Positions 39,901 to 49,200 of a stretch of DNA of 64,000 bases are shown here, piece after piece. A program made the translations under genes and the position numbers. Every line of letters starts with the position of its first letter. Position 1 is the stretch's first letter. The DNA is taken from contig NZ_AFNV02000025.1 of the NCBI RefSeq assembly GCF_000215955.2, positions 1 through 64,000 of the forward strand, given 5' to 3'. Origin of the DNA: Salinisphaera shabanensis E1L3A. Its GTDB lineage: Bacteria > Pseudomonadota > Gammaproteobacteria > Nevskiales > Salinisphaeraceae. The notes beneath the pieces were generated by a model. The model was not told the origin of the DNA. It ran no database searches and saw nothing but the letters and a program-made list of their open reading frames with translations.

Positions 39901-40665
39901 TCAGTCGCGACGCTCGAGCGCCGTCTCGATCCGCTCACGCGCCTGCATGAGCATCGGGATATAGGTGTTCTCGAATTCCTGCATCGGTACGGCCTGTGCG
40001 AGACCGATCACATTGAAGGCGCACATCACGCGCCCCTGGTGCATGACCGGAACCGCAGCCGCGCGAATGGTGGCCACCGATTCGCGCTCGTTGATCGCGT
40101 AGCCTCGTTCGCGCGTGCGGGTGATCAAAGCATCCAGCGCCTGCGCATCCTGAGCACTGCGCTCTTCCGGGTCGTCGCTGGCCAGAAGCGTCTCAATGAT
40201 CGCTGCGCGCTCGTCGGCCTCGCAGAACGATAGATAGACACGGCCGATGGCGGTCAGCATCACCGATACGCGCGTGCCGATCTTGCGATTGACCGAAAAA
40301 CTGCCCGGGCGTCGATTGGTATCCGCAATCACCATTTTGCCGGCCTGATAGAAGGCCAGATCCGATGGCCAACCGGTTGCATCTCGCAGCTCCTGGAGTA
40401 TCGGCGCCGCCGTCGCGATCAGCGCTTCGTCGGCCGCATAGTTGTTCGACAACGACAACGTGCGCGCAGCGACCAGATATTCACGGCCATCCGGCGTCAT
40501 GGTCACATAACCGCCGTGACGCAACGTATCGAGCACACGCAGCACAGTCGCCTTGGGCAGGCCGGTCGCCGTCTGGATATCGGTGAGTCTCACCGGCCCG
40601 AGTCGGTTGACCGCTTCGAGAATCTTGAGACCTCGCATCAGTGCAGTGATGGGCGCGTATGCCAA
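39901..40665 (-). CDS. IclR family transcriptional regulator
   Basis: IclR proteins have a winged helix-turn-helix and an effector-binding domain for small organic acids. The 254-residue product has the DNA-binding domain at about residues 5-60 (LTDIQTATGLPKATVLRVLDTL). The effector domain includes GTRVSVMLTAIGRVYLSF. It is divergent from the CoA-transferase gene and upstream of the TRAP genes, so it likely controls both arms of the catabolic island. Confidence 0.93.
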   Translation of the reverse strand: MAYAPITALMRGLKILEAVNRLGPVRLTDIQTATGLPKATVLRVLDTLRHGGYVTMTPDGREYLVAARTLSLSNNYAADEALIATAAPILQELRDATGWPSDLAFYQAGKMVIADTNRRPGSFSVNRKIGTRVSVMLTAIGRVYLSFCEADERAAIIETLLASDDPEERSAQDAQALDALITRTRERGYAINERESVATIRAAAVPVMHQGRVMCAFNVIGLAQAVPMQEFENTYIPMLMQARERIETALERRD

Positions 40666-40668
40666 AGT

Positions 40669-40681
40669 TTCACCTAGTGAA
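40669..40681. promoter_or_regulatory. Candidate IclR operator in the divergent promoter gap
   Basis: TTCAC-CTA-GTGAA is a perfect inverted repeat with a three-base centre, four bases in front of the IclR start codon. The gap (40666-40803) also carries an AT-rich stretch at about 40686-40712. The position suits autorepression. Confidence 0.4.
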
Positions 40682-40803
40682 CCATCATTTCAAAAATTAT
40701 TGCAGCTAAAAAAGGATCGTGCAAGACTCGGCGGCGAAACAGACCAGCGTGCGGCCGGATATCTGATCGCCGCCGGGTCCGACCGAATCGCAGGGATTGT
40801 CGA

Positions 40804-42021
40804 ATGTTCGAATTGTTGAAAGGCATCACCGTGCTCGACCTGAGCACGGTCGTGTTCGGCCCGTTCGCATCGCAGATGCTTGCCGATTTCGGGGCCGATG
40901 TGATCAAGATCGAATCGCCGGACGGCGATATCTTTCGAGCAGCCGCACCGGCACGCAGCCCACGTATGGGCGCCGGTTATCTCAATCTCAATCGCAACAA
41001 ACGCTCGCTATCGCTCGATCTCAAGAGCGCCGAGGGGCGCGCGATGCTCGATCGGCTGGTCGCGGATGCAGACGTGTTCCTGCACAACATGCGTCCGAAG
41101 GCGATCGAGCGCCTCGATCTGGGCTATGAACGTCTCGCTGCACTCAACGAACGCCTGATCTATTGCGCGGCCGTCGGTTTCGGCAGCGATGGCCCCTATG
41201 CGAACGACCCGGCCTACGATGATGTAATCCAGTCGATGACCGGCTTTGCCTCGATGAATATCGACCCCGCGGCCGAGCCACAACTGCTACCAACGATTCT
41301 CACCGACAAGGTCGCCGGGTTGTATGCGCTGGCCGGTATTCTCGGTGCCCTGCTTTCGCGCGAGCGCACCGGCCGCGGGATGGCGGTCGAAGCCGCGATG
41401 TTCGAGAGTCTGGCGTCGTTCATGCTCGTCGAGCATCTGTCCGGGCATGTATTCGAACCGGCCGAAGGCACGCTGCGCTATGACCGGCTCACCTCGCCGC
41501 ATCGCCGGCCGCACCGTACCGCCGACGGCTATATTGCTGCGCTGCCGTATTCGACCCGCCATTGGGTGAAGTTCCTGCGTCTGATCGGCCGCAACGATCT
41601 CGCCGACGCCGACTGGGTATGCGACGCATCACGACGCAGCGAACGGATCGGCGAGCTTTATGCGGTACTCGCCGAAGCCACGCCGGCACGCACGTCAGCC
41701 GAATGGCTGACCGAGTTCAGACGGCTCGACATACCCTGCGGGCCGGTCAATCGACTCGAGGATCTGCTCGATGACCCGCATCTGGCTGCCGTGGATTTCT
41801 TCCAGCGGGTCGATCACCCCACCGAAGGCGCGATCAATACCGTACGCCAGCCGCTACGATTTCTGGGCGCGCCTTCCCATACCGACATACCGGCACCGCG
41901 TCTGGGCGTCGACGGCCGCAAGGTACTGCATGAATACGGTATGGACGATGCCACTATCGATAATCTGGTCGCGGCCGGTGCGCTATATCTGCCGCAAGAA
42001 CACGACAGCAGTCACGAATAA
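40804..42021 (+). CDS. Class III (CaiB/BaiF) CoA-transferase
   Basis: This enzyme transfers CoA from a donor such as succinyl-CoA to an organic acid through an aspartyl-CoA intermediate. The 405-residue product has LDLSTVVFGPFASQMLADFGADVIKIE (read in parts), NRNKRSLSLDLK and the DPAYDDVIQSMTG segment. That segment contains the expected catalytic aspartate (about residue 139). It starts a plus-strand run with a MaoC hydratase and a CitE-like lyase, the same trio that breaks down itaconate in Pseudomonas. Confidence 0.93.
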   Translation: MFELLKGITVLDLSTVVFGPFASQMLADFGADVIKIESPDGDIFRAAAPARSPRMGAGYLNLNRNKRSLSLDLKSAEGRAMLDRLVADADVFLHNMRPKAIERLDLGYERLAALNERLIYCAAVGFGSDGPYANDPAYDDVIQSMTGFASMNIDPAAEPQLLPTILTDKVAGLYALAGILGALLSRERTGRGMAVEAAMFESLASFMLVEHLSGHVFEPAEGTLRYDRLTSPHRRPHRTADGYIAALPYSTRHWVKFLRLIGRNDLADADWVCDASRRSERIGELYAVLAEATPARTSAEWLTEFRRLDIPCGPVNRLEDLLDDPHLAAVDFFQRVDHPTEGAINTVRQPLRFLGAPSHTDIPAPRLGVDGRKVLHEYGMDDATIDNLVAAGALYLPQEHDSSHE

Positions 42022-42037
42022 TTCAAAGGAGAGTCCC

Positions 42038-42502
42038 ATGCCCGGTCTTTATTTCGAGCAGTTCCACGAGGGCCAGCGCTTCGAACACGAACTTACCCGA
42101 ACCGTGACCGAAGCAGACAACATGTGGTTCTGCGGCATGACCATGAACCCGCAGCCGCTGCATATCGACCGTGATTTCGCGGCGCAGACGGAATTCGGCC
42201 AGCCGCTGGTGAACAGCCTGTTCACGCTCGGCCTGATGATCGGCATTTCGGTGAACGACACAACGCTGGGCACGACCGTGGCCAACCTCGGCATGAGTGA
42301 CACCCGGTTTCCAGCGCCGCTGTTTCATGGCGATACCGTGAATGTGGTCACGGAAGTCGCCGGCCTGCGTGAAAGCCGCTCACGTCCGGAGGTCGGCATC
42401 GTCGACTTCATCCATCGCGCGTTCAAGCAGGACGGCACCGAGGTCGCCAACTGCCGGCGCCAGGCGATGATGCGCCGTGCGCCCACGCAGGCATCGGCAT
42501 GA
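42038..42502 (+). CDS. MaoC-like hydratase
   Basis: This is a single hotdog-fold hydratase, expected to add or remove water from an enoyl-CoA. The 154-residue product has MNPQPLHIDRDFAAQTEFG followed by VNSLFTLGLMIG. The usual GDxNPxH dyad keeps the His side (PLHID), but the aspartate position reads Met/Thr (GMTMNPQP). This departs from the canonical (R)-hydratase motif and may mark a subgroup specific for methyl-branched dicarboxyl-CoA. AAAGGAGAG precedes the ATG. It overlaps the next gene by four bases. Confidence 0.88.
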   Translation: MPGLYFEQFHEGQRFEHELTRTVTEADNMWFCGMTMNPQPLHIDRDFAAQTEFGQPLVNSLFTLGLMIGISVNDTTLGTTVANLGMSDTRFPAPLFHGDTVNVVTEVAGLRESRSRPEVGIVDFIHRAFKQDGTEVANCRRQAMMRRAPTQASA

Positions 42503-43404
42503 ACACGCCCGTGTCTGGCCCGCGGTCTTATCTTTTCGTTCCCGGCGATTCGGCGCACAAGATGGACAAGGCGATCGATTCGCCCGCGGACGCGCTGATT
42601 CTGGATCTGGAAGATTCTGTCGCCCCCAGCCGCAAGCGCGAAGCTTTGACTACTACGGTCGAATTTCTTCAGTCACGCGAGGCGCAACCGACCGGCCCGG
42701 CGCTGTGGGTACGGGTGAATGCCAGCGATCCGGCCCTCGCCCTGGCCGAGCTCGCGGCCCTGCCGCTGGCCCGCGTTGCCGGTATTGTCCATCCCAAGCT
42801 GGAATGCCATAGCCAGCTTGAACGTATGAGTGCCTGGCTGGACGCGCTGGAAGCACGCGACGCGCTGGGCCACGATCCGATCGGCATCGTCGGCATCATC
42901 ACCGAAAGCCCGGCGGCGGTCGTCGGCGAGCAGGCAGCCAGCCTGGCACGCGGCCATACACGGCTACGCGGTTATAGTTGGGGCATGGAGGATATGTCGG
43001 CGGCTCTGGCGCGACCGCCGATTGCCGGCACAACCGACGCGCATGCCGCACTCACAGCCGCCATGCAGCGCCACTGTTTGCTCATGGCCGCGGCGGCCGA
43101 TGTCGAGCCCATCGACGCGATCAGCGCCAACTTTCGTGATCTCGATGCTCTGGAACACGAATGCGACTACGCCCGCGACCTCGGCTTTACCGCGAAGATG
43201 GCCATCCACCCGGCCCAGCTCGACACTCTACACCGCGGCCTCGCGCCGAGTGTGGCCGCCCTGGATTGGGCATCGCGAGTTCAGGCACTGGTCGATGAAA
43301 ATCCCGATACGGCGGCTTTTCAACTCGACGGCCGCATGGTCGACCAACCGCATTTCGCTGTAGCCCGCCGTATCCTCGCCCTTGCGCGCGGATCGTCGGC
43401 ATAG
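42499..43404 (+). CDS. HpcH/HpaI-CitE family acyl-CoA lyase
   Basis: This TIM-barrel enzyme cleaves a 3-hydroxyacyl-CoA (malyl-, citramalyl- or HMG-type). The 301-residue product has the CitE opening YLFVPGDSAHKMDKA, the metal and acid residues of ALILDLEDSVAP, IVHPKLE, GIITESPAAV and the C-terminal KMAIHPAQLDTL. It is the third gene of the CoA-transferase, MaoC, lyase run and starts within the end of the MaoC gene. Confidence 0.92.
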   Translation: MNTPVSGPRSYLFVPGDSAHKMDKAIDSPADALILDLEDSVAPSRKREALTTTVEFLQSREAQPTGPALWVRVNASDPALALAELAALPLARVAGIVHPKLECHSQLERMSAWLDALEARDALGHDPIGIVGIITESPAAVVGEQAASLARGHTRLRGYSWGMEDMSAALARPPIAGTTDAHAALTAAMQRHCLLMAAAADVEPIDAISANFRDLDALEHECDYARDLGFTAKMAIHPAQLDTLHRGLAPSVAALDWASRVQALVDENPDTAAFQLDGRMVDQPHFAVARRILALARGSSA

Positions 43405-43468
43405 CGCCACGCGCGAATCGAATCGCTGACGTCTGGGTTTCACTCGACTTCGCTCGCGGAGGAATCTT

Positions 43469-43494
43469 GTCCGCAAATGAACGCGAAGAAACGC
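43469..43494 (+). repeat. Dispersed 10-bp-periodic repeat, copy 1
   Basis: The 26-base unit starts GTCCGCAAATGAACGCG and continues with CGC spaced every ten bases. It matches the copy at 53142-53167 at 24 of 26 positions by hand alignment. Confidence 0.6.
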
Positions 43495-43620
43495 TAATGC
43501 AAGTCAGCGACACGCGGCGTGGTATCGCCGTGACGGCCACACAGACGGCGGTATTCCGCGCGGCGGTACCGGCGTGGCGCTTGAAACAGCGATGCTGCCA
43601 AGCCTGCCAACGCCGAGTGA

Positions 43621-43651
43621 CATTCGCGTTCATTGGCGTTTATGCGCGGAC
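43621..43651 (-). repeat. Dispersed 10-bp-periodic repeat, inverted copy
   Basis: On the minus strand this reads GTCCGC, then ATAAACGC, CAATGAACGC and GAATG, again with CGC every ten bases. It forms an inverted pair with the copy 127 bases upstream. A weaker fourth copy (GTCCGCAAACGAAGCG) lies at about 43700-43715 on the minus strand. Confidence 0.5.
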
Positions 43652-43871
43652 ACATCTTGTGACGCAACGCCTTCCCTGTATGGCTATGCAAATGAACCAC
43701 GCTTCGTTTGCGGACCAATCGCTGACCTGCTGCGCTGCGAGTCCGTCACACCGCGCACCAGGATGAAACGCCATTTCATTCCAATTGCGACCGCGTTTGC
43801 GGCGTGTAAGACTTCGCAGCGAAAAGATTAAAACGTCGGCAATGATCGGCGTGCTTGCACGAGGAGAGTTT

Positions 43872-45434
43872 ATGTCCAGTTACGCCCCGACCACGGCCAT
43901 CGACGAATTCGGCACCCTGCCCGGCCGTGTGCATGAACACGCGAGCGCCCGGCCCGACGCCGTTACGCTGATCGACGCCGAAAACAGCGTTACGTACGGT
44001 GAACTGGACGGGCTTGTCGATCGTGCGGTCGCCGCGCTCCAGCGCGACGGCTTCACGCCGGGCGACGTCGTCGCCCTGTGCGCCGCGAACAGCATCGACT
44101 ATGTCGTGGTCATGCTCGCCGCACTACGCGCCGGCGGCTCGTTTGCGCCGCTGGCGCCGTCGAGTACCGCCGAGGCCCTCGGCCTAATGCTCGACAACAG
44201 CGGCGCGCGCTTCGCCTTCGTCGACGACTATGGCCGCAATGCCCAGCCTGCACTCGCCGAGCGCGTACAGATCCAGCCAGTGGGCATTAACAGCGAAACG
44301 GCCTATACCCCATTCAGCCGCTGGCTGGCCGATGAGAGCGCCGTACCCGAGCCGATCGAGCCCGACCCGGACACGATCTTCAACATCATCTATTCCTCCG
44401 GCACCACCGGCGCGCCCAAGGGCATCGTGCACACCAACCGCCTGCGCTGGCCGCAGATCGCCGGCGGCGTGGTCAAGCTCTACGACGAATCCTCGGTCAC
44501 GCTGGTCTCCACCCCGCTGTATTCGAACACCACGCTGGTGAGTTTCATGCCGGCGCTGGCGGCCGGCGGCACGCTGGTACTGATGCCCAAATTCGATGCC
44601 GCACGCTTTCTGGCCCTGGCCGAACAGCACCGCGTTACCCATGCCATGCTCGTGCCCGTGCAGTATCGGCGGCTGCTCGATCACCCGGATTTCGATCGTA
44701 CCGACCTGTCCAGCTTTCAAGTCAAATGCTGCACCAGTTCGCCGTTCGGCGCCGAACTCAAGGCCGAGGTGCTCGAACGCTGGCCGGGCGGTCTGCTCGA
44801 GTTCTATGGCATGACCGAAGGCGGCGGCAGCTGCATGCTGGTCGCCGACGAACACCCCGACAAACTGCATACCGTCGGTCAGCCCATGCCGGGCCACGAG
44901 CTGCGCATCATCAACGAGCAAGGCGTGGAGATCGAACGCACCCGCGTCGGGGAAATCGTCGGCCATTCCGGTTTCATCATGCGCGGCTATCACGGCGACG
45001 CCGAACGTACCCGTGCCACCGAATGGTACGAGCCCGACACCGGCGCGCGCTTCATCCGCACCGGCGATATCGGCTACTTCGACGAGGACGGCTTTCTATC
45101 CATCGTCGGCCGGGCCAAGGAGACGATCATCTCCGGCGGCTTCAATATCTTCCCCAGCGATATCGAGGCGGTGCTGCGTGAAAACGAAGCGTTGGCCGAT
45201 GTGGCCGTGTTCGGTGTCGAGAGCGCGCAATGGGGCGAAACGCCGGTCGCGTTCGTTACCCTGGCAGCGGGCGCGAATATGGACGCCGAAACAATTAAGG
45301 CCTGGGCCAACGAACGCCTGGGCAAGTTTCAGCGCTTGAACGACACGCGCGTGGTCGACGCGATCCCGCGTAACGCCATCGGCAAGGTATCGCGCAAGGA
45401 TCTTCGTAACTTATATGACGGAAACACAGAATGA
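43872..45434 (+). CDS. AMP-forming acyl-CoA synthetase
   Basis: This enzyme activates a carboxylic acid to its CoA thioester with ATP. From the ATG at 43872 (GAGGAGAG just upstream) the product is 520 residues. It has the P-loop IYSSGTTGAPKGIVHT, the YGMTEGGGS motif, GRAKETIISGGFNIFP and the catalytic lysine region RNAIGKVSRKDL. It is encoded beside the dicarboxylate genes, so its substrate may be an acid of that route. It could equally be an unrelated aromatic or fatty acid. Confidence 0.9.
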   Translation: MSSYAPTTAIDEFGTLPGRVHEHASARPDAVTLIDAENSVTYGELDGLVDRAVAALQRDGFTPGDVVALCAANSIDYVVVMLAALRAGGSFAPLAPSSTAEALGLMLDNSGARFAFVDDYGRNAQPALAERVQIQPVGINSETAYTPFSRWLADESAVPEPIEPDPDTIFNIIYSSGTTGAPKGIVHTNRLRWPQIAGGVVKLYDESSVTLVSTPLYSNTTLVSFMPALAAGGTLVLMPKFDAARFLALAEQHRVTHAMLVPVQYRRLLDHPDFDRTDLSSFQVKCCTSSPFGAELKAEVLERWPGGLLEFYGMTEGGGSCMLVADEHPDKLHTVGQPMPGHELRIINEQGVEIERTRVGEIVGHSGFIMRGYHGDAERTRATEWYEPDTGARFIRTGDIGYFDEDGFLSIVGRAKETIISGGFNIFPSDIEAVLRENEALADVAVFGVESAQWGETPVAFVTLAAGANMDAETIKAWANERLGKFQRLNDTRVVDAIPRNAIGKVSRKDLRNLYDGNTE

Positions 45435-45644
45435 ACTTAGTGACTTCCAAATAATTGCTGGACTGGGCGCCACTAGCCCGATCTGACGGTCCATGACCAG
45501 CCGCTGAATTCATGTTCCGTAATTAATGTGCGCGTACGTACGGCTCCACAAACCGTTGAACACCCGTGCCCAAATATTGGGGCAAGTTCAAACACGCACG
45601 CTACGATTTTCAACCAACCCGAAATTCAGACGCGCCAAGTCACT
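45435..45644. other. Non-coding gap with falling GC
   Basis: No gene or convincing terminator was seen. Base composition drops from the GC-rich ligase gene toward the AT-rich orphan gene that follows on the other strand. Confidence 0.5.
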
Positions 45645-46289
45645 CTAAGAATAGTAGCCTTTCTTAAGATCATCTAAACTAAAATCCTTGGCCTTGATCA
45701 CAATTTCGTCAATCTGTTGCTGTAAGCTCTGTACGAATTTCAAATAGTTTTTGTGTTGCTCGCCTAGTATATCTAGCGTTGGGGCCGCGCTATTTTCGCG
45801 GTGGTAATGGATATGCCACCTAGCTACTTGGGCAGTTTTATAAGCTGCGGTGATCATACTTCCGTATATTTCCACCAGCTCGTTCGTACGAGCGATTGTG
45901 ATTGCCCCCACATACTCTTCAATGGATTTTTCTATAAAACTTTCTATTTTTTTCGACTTTTCATTCAGATCATCCACGGCACTGTGGATCATTTGAAATG
46001 ATATGCGTTGCTCCCTATTCAGATGGCGGAACGCGCTATGAAAATATTCGCTGAAGTATGTATTAGGTATCGCCCTAAATGAGGCAGGCTCTATAGATCT
46101 ATGTGAATAAAATTGAAGATGTCTCGACAATATAAGTACCGTTCTCTCAAGCTGTTTTTCGATATCCTCCAACTCAAGTAACAAGTCTTTTTTATATATA
46201 TAGCCCGCCCGGAAATTTTTGCTCACCTCAGTGAGCTGCGATAACAACCAACCGAAAGCTACCGCTATTAGGGCGATGGCGAAATCCAT
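45645..46289 (-). CDS. AT-rich orphan membrane-anchored helical protein
   Basis: I do not recognise this gene. The 214-residue product has one N-terminal transmembrane helix (about residues 3-20). The rest is a long, mostly helical, charged region with coiled-coil character (for example about residues 35-58 and 100-130). Composition is far from the neighbours: sampled 60-base lines give 30, 37 and 42 % GC. Its ATG overlaps the purL stop codon (TGATG), so it may be translated by ribosomes leaving purL. It is probably a recent acquisition. A defence or envelope role is possible but unsupported. Confidence 0.7.
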   Translation of the reverse strand: MDFAIALIAVAFGWLLSQLTEVSKNFRAGYIYKKDLLLELEDIEKQLERTVLILSRHLQFYSHRSIEPASFRAIPNTYFSEYFHSAFRHLNREQRISFQMIHSAVDDLNEKSKKIESFIEKSIEEYVGAITIARTNELVEIYGSMITAAYKTAQVARWHIHYHRENSAAPTLDILGEQHKNYLKFVQSLQQQIDEIVIKAKDFSLDDLKKGYYS

Positions 46290-49200
46290 CAGCCGACGAA
46301 ACGCCGTGCGTTGCCGAACAGACGCGCCCAGGGGCTCAGCTCGCCCCAGCCACGCGGTGCCCAGGACAGATTCACGCTGCGCGTGACGCGCTCGGGGTGC
46401 GGCATGGTGATGAACACACGGCCATCAGCGTTGCACAAACCGGTCACACCCTGCGGCGAGCCGTTCGGATTGGCCGGATACGAAGTCGCCACCGCACCAC
46501 GCCCATCGACATAGCGCATGCCGACCTGCCCGTTCGCGGCCAGCATGTCCAGATCATTGGGATCAGCGAATTCGGCACGGCCTTCGCCGTGGGCCACGGC
46601 AATCGGGACCCGCGTACCGGCCATGCCGTCGAGCAGAATCGCCTTGGATTGCAGAATCTCCACGCCGCTGGTCCGCCCTTCGAACTGGCGCGACGCATTG
46701 GCCACGAACCGGGGCCAGGCCTCGGTGCCGGGAATGATCTCGGCGAGTGCGGCGAGCATCTGGCAGCCGTTGCATACGCCCAGCGTGAACGTCTCGTCGC
46801 GTTCGAAGAAGTCGGCAAAGGCCGCCCGTGCACCGGCGTTGAACAGAATCGATTTGGCCCAGCCCTGGCCGGCGCCGAGCACGTCGCCGTAGGAAAAGCC
46901 GCCACAGGCGGCCAGGCCCTGCATATCGGACAGATCGCGACCGGCCGCGATTTCGCTCATATGCACATCGACGGCCTCGAACCCGGCCCGCGAAAAGGCC
47001 CAGGCCATTTCGTTATGGCCGTTCACGCCCTGCTCGCGCAGAATCGCCACCCGCGGGCGTGTCGTGTTCACGAACGGCGCGGCCGGGTCTTCGCTCAGAT
47101 CGAACGACGGCTCGGCGACCAACCCCGGATCGCCGTCGTCCAGCAGAGCATCAAACGCCTGCTGTGCGCTGTCGGGATCGTCGCGCAGTGCGGCCATGGC
47201 ATGGCTGGTCGCCGCCCAGCTGCGTTCGAGCGCGGCGCGGGTGTTTTCGTAGATCGTGCTGCCGGCATGGCGTACCACAAGCCCCGGCTCGGCGGTGACC
47301 GTGCCGATCTTATGCGCGGTCAAACCCGCGGCACGCAGTTCGCCCACGACCACCGAGGCATCGTCTGCGCCGACCTGTAGCACCGCACCCAGCTCTTCGT
47401 TGAACAGCGCGGCCAAGACGTCATCGCCCAGGTCGTCGAGCGCGATATGCGCGCCTACCCGACCGGCGAACACCATTTCGGCGAGACAGGCCAGCAGGCC
47501 CCCATCACTACGGTCGTGATAGGCCTTGATCCGGTTCTCGCCGGCCAGGCGCTGAACGACGGCGAAGAACTGGCGCAGCTGTTTGGGCCGATCCAGGTCG
47601 GGGGTGACGTTGCCAAGGGCGCCATACGCCTGGGCAAAAGCCGAACCGCCCAAACGATTCTTGCCGTTGCCCAGATCGGCGAGTACGAGCGCGGTCTTGG
47701 CCTGGCTGGGTGCCAAAAGCTGCGGCGTGAGCGTGGCACGCGCCGCACTCACCGGCGCGAACGCCGAGGCAATCAATGACAGCGGCGCGCTCATGCGCCG
47801 CTCGTTGCCGTCGTCGTCGCGCCAGACGCTGCGCATGGACAGCGAATCCTTGCCCACCGGAATCGCAAGACCCAGTTCGCTGCAAAGCTGTTCGCCCACG
47901 GCCTGGACGGTGTCGTAGAGCCGCGCGTCTTCACCCGGCTCGCCGCAGGCCGCCATCCAGTTGGCGGACAGGCGGATATCGGTGAGCTTGTCGATACGTG
48001 CCGCGGCGATATTGGTCACCGCCTCGGCCACGGCCATCCGGCCGGACGCGGCGGCATCGATCAGGGCCAACGGCGTACGTTCGCCCATGGCCATCGCCTC
48101 GCCGGTGTCGCCGGTATAAGCGGTGGTGGTAACGGCCACATCGGCGACCGGCACCTGCCAGGGGCCGACCATCTGATCGCGTGCGGTCATACCGCCCACG
48201 CTGCGATCGCCAATGGTAATCAGGAACGATTTGCTGGCCACACTGGGCACGCGCAGCACGCGCTCGACGGCCTCGGCAACGTCGATCGCGCTGTGATCCC
48301 AGGCGGGCAAATCGAGCGGCTGGTGTTCGACATCGCGCTGCATCTGCGGCGTGCGCCCGAGCAGCACGCCCATGGGCATGTCCACCGGATAGCGCGCATC
48401 ATCGCGGTCGGCTTCTTCGTCTTCGACGGTCAGCTGGGGCTCGGCGGTGGCGGTGCCGACCACGGCATAGGGGCAACGCTCGCGGGCACAGAGCGCTTCG
48501 AACGCATCGAGCCGGTCGGCCGCGATCGCGAGCACGTAGCGCTCCTGCGATTCGTTGCACCAGATTTCCATCGGCGACAGGCTCACATCCGCCGCGTCCA
48601 CGTCGCGCAGGCGGATACGCCCGCCGCGATCGTCGGCGTCGATGATTTCGGGCAGCGCATTGGACAGCCCGCCCGCGCCCACGTCGTGAATCGAGGCGAT
48701 CGGGTTGCCCTCGCCCAGCGCGATACAGCCCTCGACGACTTCCTGGCAGCGGCGCTCCATTTCCGGATTAGCGCGCTGTACGGAGGCGAAATCGAGTTCG
48801 GCCGAGGACGTGCCGCTCGCCATCGACGAGGCCGCCCCGCCGCCGAGACCGATGAGCATGGCCGGGCCGCCGAGCACGATCAGCGCGGCATCGACCGGCA
48901 CCGCATGCTTTTCCACGTCGCCGGGCCGGACGTTGCCCATGCCGCCGGCGATCATGATCGGCTTGTGATAGCCGCGCAGGCCGGTTTCTTCCGACTGGTA
49001 CTGGAAGCTGCGGAAATAGCCGCCCAGCGCCGGACGGCCGAACTCGTTGTTGTAGCGCGCCGCGCCAATCGGGCCTTCGAGCATGATGTCGAGCGGCGTG
49101 GCGACCTGTGGCGGCCGGCTGTCGTCGGTTTCCCAGGGCTGGATATCGTTCGGCAGGCGCAGATCCGATACCGAGAAACCGCTCAAACCGGCCTTGGGCT

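Larger units (their letters stand above)
43405..43871. other. 467-base gap with repeat copies and no gene
   Basis: No gene is supported here. The gap holds three copies of a short GTCCGC-led repeat in both orientations (43469-43494 plus; 43621-43651 and about 43700-43715 minus). The last 20 bases carry GAGGAGAG, the ribosome-binding site of the following ligase gene. Confidence 0.7.

Noticed and set aside
43469-43715. The 10-bp-periodic repeats as a CRISPR array or attC sites
   Set aside because: Copies are few, diverged and in both orientations, with no uniform spacers and no R/L box layout.
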